Source of the DNA: Chitinivibrionales bacterium
GTDB lineage: Bacteria; Fibrobacterota; Chitinivibrionia; Chitinivibrionales; WJKA01
Reading direction: 5' to 3'
NCBI GenBank assembly: GCA_014729375.1
Contig: WJKA01000527.1
Location: forward strand, 1 to 6,803
DNA length: 6,803 nucleotides
Shown here: positions 5,212-6,803 of the stretch, in pieces
Layout: each line of letters starts with the position of its first letter
Numbering within the stretch: the stretch's first letter is position 1
Notes under the pieces: model-generated
What the model was told of the DNA's origin: nothing
The model's input: only the letters and a program-made list of their open reading frames with translations
Databases searched by the model: none
Translations under genes and position numbers: made by a program

Positions 5212-6803
5212 AAACATACAGTATTTCGGAGCATATCAAGAAACACGGCGCTGGTGAATACCTTAAAAGCATACGCACGCGATGCCGTCATGGCTTTTAC
5301 AGCGCAGAAGAATTCCGGTATCATGCGGCGAAAACATATCTGTCAATAGAACTGCCGCAGCGTGCAATGGCGTTGCTTAACGGACTTGATCCCGACTATG
5401 CACCGTCGGAGGACCAGCCTGCCATGCGGTCACTGTACAGCCGCGCCCGGGAAATGCGGGAAACCACAGGTGTCACCTGTTCGTTAAATATGATCGTTCG
5501 TGATGAGTGCGAGCGGATTATGGATTCGCTTGATTCGGTCGATGACATTATGGATGAAATCGTTATATGCGATACCGGCTCGGTCGATACGACCCGCGAG
5601 CTGGCGCAGCTATACGGAATAACGCTTGTTTGCATGGAATGGAACGGAAATTTTTCCCACGCGCGAAATGCCGCTGTCGATGCAAGTACCAGCAACTGGA
5701 TTTTCTGGCTCGATGCTGATGATGCGGTGGAGCAGTCATGTAAAAAACGGCTCAGAAAAATCTGGCGACGGAACAAAAACCAGGTGATTGCCTTTACTGT
5801 CGCTAATGAGCTTCCCGGCAACCATGGTCCCGAATTTAACCAGTTCCGCCTTTTTCCCCGGAAGGAAAATGTCCGGTTTGAACGGCGGGCCCACGAACAG
5901 GTGGTGTTCAGTGCAAAAAAGGAAGGACTGAAACCGGTTGTGCACAAAGAAATCCGGATTCTTCACCGGGGATACAACGATCCGGAAATGCAGAAAAAAA
6001 AGGCGCTACGGAATAAGCCGCTGATTGAAGCTGAATGCAGGGAAAATCCATCCGATATATCAATGAAATTCAGCCTTGGCGAATGCCATACGATCCTTGG
6101 TGAAATTGATAAGGCTATCGGGATATTCTCCCAAATCGCCGGCGATAATTCGGTGTATTCAACCCACCGGGATACGTTTATTCATGCACACTTTGATCTG
6201 GGATGGCTGTATAAAACACGGAACAATTTCGAAAAGGCAAAGCGCTATCTTGCCCGTACCATTTATCTTGATCAGCATGTAATAGAAGCCCATTATTTGC
6301 TGGGACTGATATTTTATGCCGAAAAATCGTATCAGAAAGCATTCAATTTCTTTGTCCGCGCGCTTGCCCGGAAACCACACAACCGGTATGTCGCTGCCGT
6401 TGATACCCGGGGAATCAAGATGAATGCGTTTTACTATGTTGGCGATATTCTTTTGCGGTGGAAAAAAATGAAAGAAGCTGAAGAGCTTCTGATGCGGGCG
6501 CTGAGGTTCTATCCGGGGGTGGTGGAGTATTATACGCAAATGGGAGTTGCACTTTTCGGTATGAACAGGGTAAAGGACGCTGCGCTGTATTTTTCCCATT
6601 CTCTGACTGTTTCGCCGCGCAAAAATCCACGGGCGTACGAAGGACTCGCTGCAATATACCTGCGGCTTAACGATCCGAAAAAAGCGGCGGACTTTCTCCT
6701 CAAAGCACTTGAAAATGATTCGTCATCCGCGGAAATATATGCCCTGATCGGCGATGTCCATTTCATTCTGAAAAATCCGGAAATTGCACTCGATGCCTAT
6801 GAA
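5208..6803 (+). CDS. GT2-family glycosyltransferase with C-terminal TPR array, 3' end outside window
   Basis: The reading frame stays open for 532 codons to the window edge. The ATG at 5208 has GGAGGAGG at 5193-5200. Residues 1-85 are helical and unassigned. A GT-A catalytic domain runs from about 89 to 235, with NMIVRDE at 94-100, ICDTGSVDTT at 120-129, FSHARNAA at 149-156, and WIFWLDADD at 164-172, where D169-A-D171 is the likely metal/nucleotide-sugar DxD. FRLFPRKENVRFERRAHEQV at 213-232 is typical of this GT2 subgroup. From about residue 286 at least seven TPR-like helix pairs follow (for example AHFDLGWLYKTRNNFEKAKRYLARTI, AYEGLAAIYLRLNDPKKAADFLLKAL); the last is cut by the window. It is likely cytoplasmic, as no signal peptide or membrane segment is seen. 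Adjacency to flagellin and a shared sigma-54 signature suggest flagellin as a possible protein acceptor; cell-surface polysaccharide synthesis is the alternative. Confidence 0.88.
   Translation, partial: MKTYSISEHIKKHGAGEYLKSIRTRCRHGFYSAEEFRYHAAKTYLSIELPQRAMALLNGLDPDYAPSEDQPAMRSLYSRAREMRETTGVTCSLNMIVRDECERIMDSLDSVDDIMDEIVICDTGSVDTTRELAQLYGITLVCMEWNGNFSHARNAAVDASTSNWIFWLDADDAVEQSCKKRLRKIWRRNKNQVIAFTVANELPGNHGPEFNQFRLFPRKENVRFERRAHEQVVFSAKKEGLKPVVHKEIRILHRGYNDPEMQKKKALRNKPLIEAECRENPSDISMKFSLGECHTILGEIDKAIGIFSQIAGDNSVYSTHRDTFIHAHFDLGWLYKTRNNFEKAKRYLARTIYLDQHVIEAHYLLGLIFYAEKSYQKAFNFFVRALARKPHNRYVAAVDTRGIKMNAFYYVGDILLRWKKMKEAEELLMRALRFYPGVVEYYTQMGVALFGMNRVKDAALYFSHSLTVSPRKNPRAYEGLAAIYLRLNDPKKAADFLLKALENDSSSAEIYALIGDVHFILKNPEIALDAYE

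Noticed and set aside
5396..5947. 183-codon open frame on the - strand
   Set aside because: It lies wholly inside the glycosyltransferase gene, its translation has no recognisable family features, and the + strand frame carries clear GT2 motifs.
6159..6599. 146-codon - strand frame
   Set aside because: It is antisense to the TPR region of the glycosyltransferase; no credible ribosome-binding site or family motif was seen.
1..6803. CRISPR arrays, tRNA/rRNA genes, insertion sequences or phage genes
   Set aside because: No regularly spaced repeats, cloverleaf-like segments, terminal inverted repeats or transposase/integrase motifs were seen.

Overview
The window is a late flagellar gene cluster from a motile, probably Gram-negative bacterium that uses sigma-54. 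All genes lie on the + strand: flgK (3' part), flgL, a flagellin gene, fliW, csrA, a small MerR-type regulator gene, and the 5' part of a glycosyltransferase-TPR gene. The FliW-CsrA pair and the near-consensus -24/-12 promoters argue against an enteric-type gammaproteobacterium, because FliW is absent there. They fit a deltaproteobacterium-like, Fibrobacterota-like or similar diderm lineage. The sequence alone does not fix the phylum.

Layout. Bases 2-1342 encode most of FlgK and 1482-2705 encode FlgL, the two hook-filament junction proteins. They are separated by a 139-base spacer that contains a G+C-rich hairpin. Bases 2706-2906 hold a strong sigma-54 promoter (TTGGCAC-N4-TTTGCAA) and a leader of about 96 nt. 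The leader has six GGA triplets, four of them in loops of small hairpins, the last being the Shine-Dalgarno itself. Flagellin (2907-3752) is short, with a reduced middle region and two cysteines in conserved regions. A structured terminator-like region follows, then a TTGACA promoter candidate, then fliW and csrA, which are 3 nt apart. Bases 4602-4829 have no gene. They hold a GGA-rich stretch and a second sigma-54 promoter that reads into the MerR-type gene (4830-5150) and a GT2 glycosyltransferase with a long TPR tail (5208 to past the window end).

How the genes work together. The arrangement suggests a homeostatic flagellin circuit. CsrA would bind the flagellin leader and block translation. 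FliW would antagonise CsrA when it is not occupied by unexported flagellin. The leader architecture is unusually rich for such a circuit. The second sigma-54 unit may couple filament production to a glycosyltransferase, plausibly one that modifies flagellin, but that is inference from position. A short sequence resembling GGAA-GTTTTGC-GGT lies upstream of both sigma-54 promoters, at distances that differ by exactly 10 bp, and may be an activator site.
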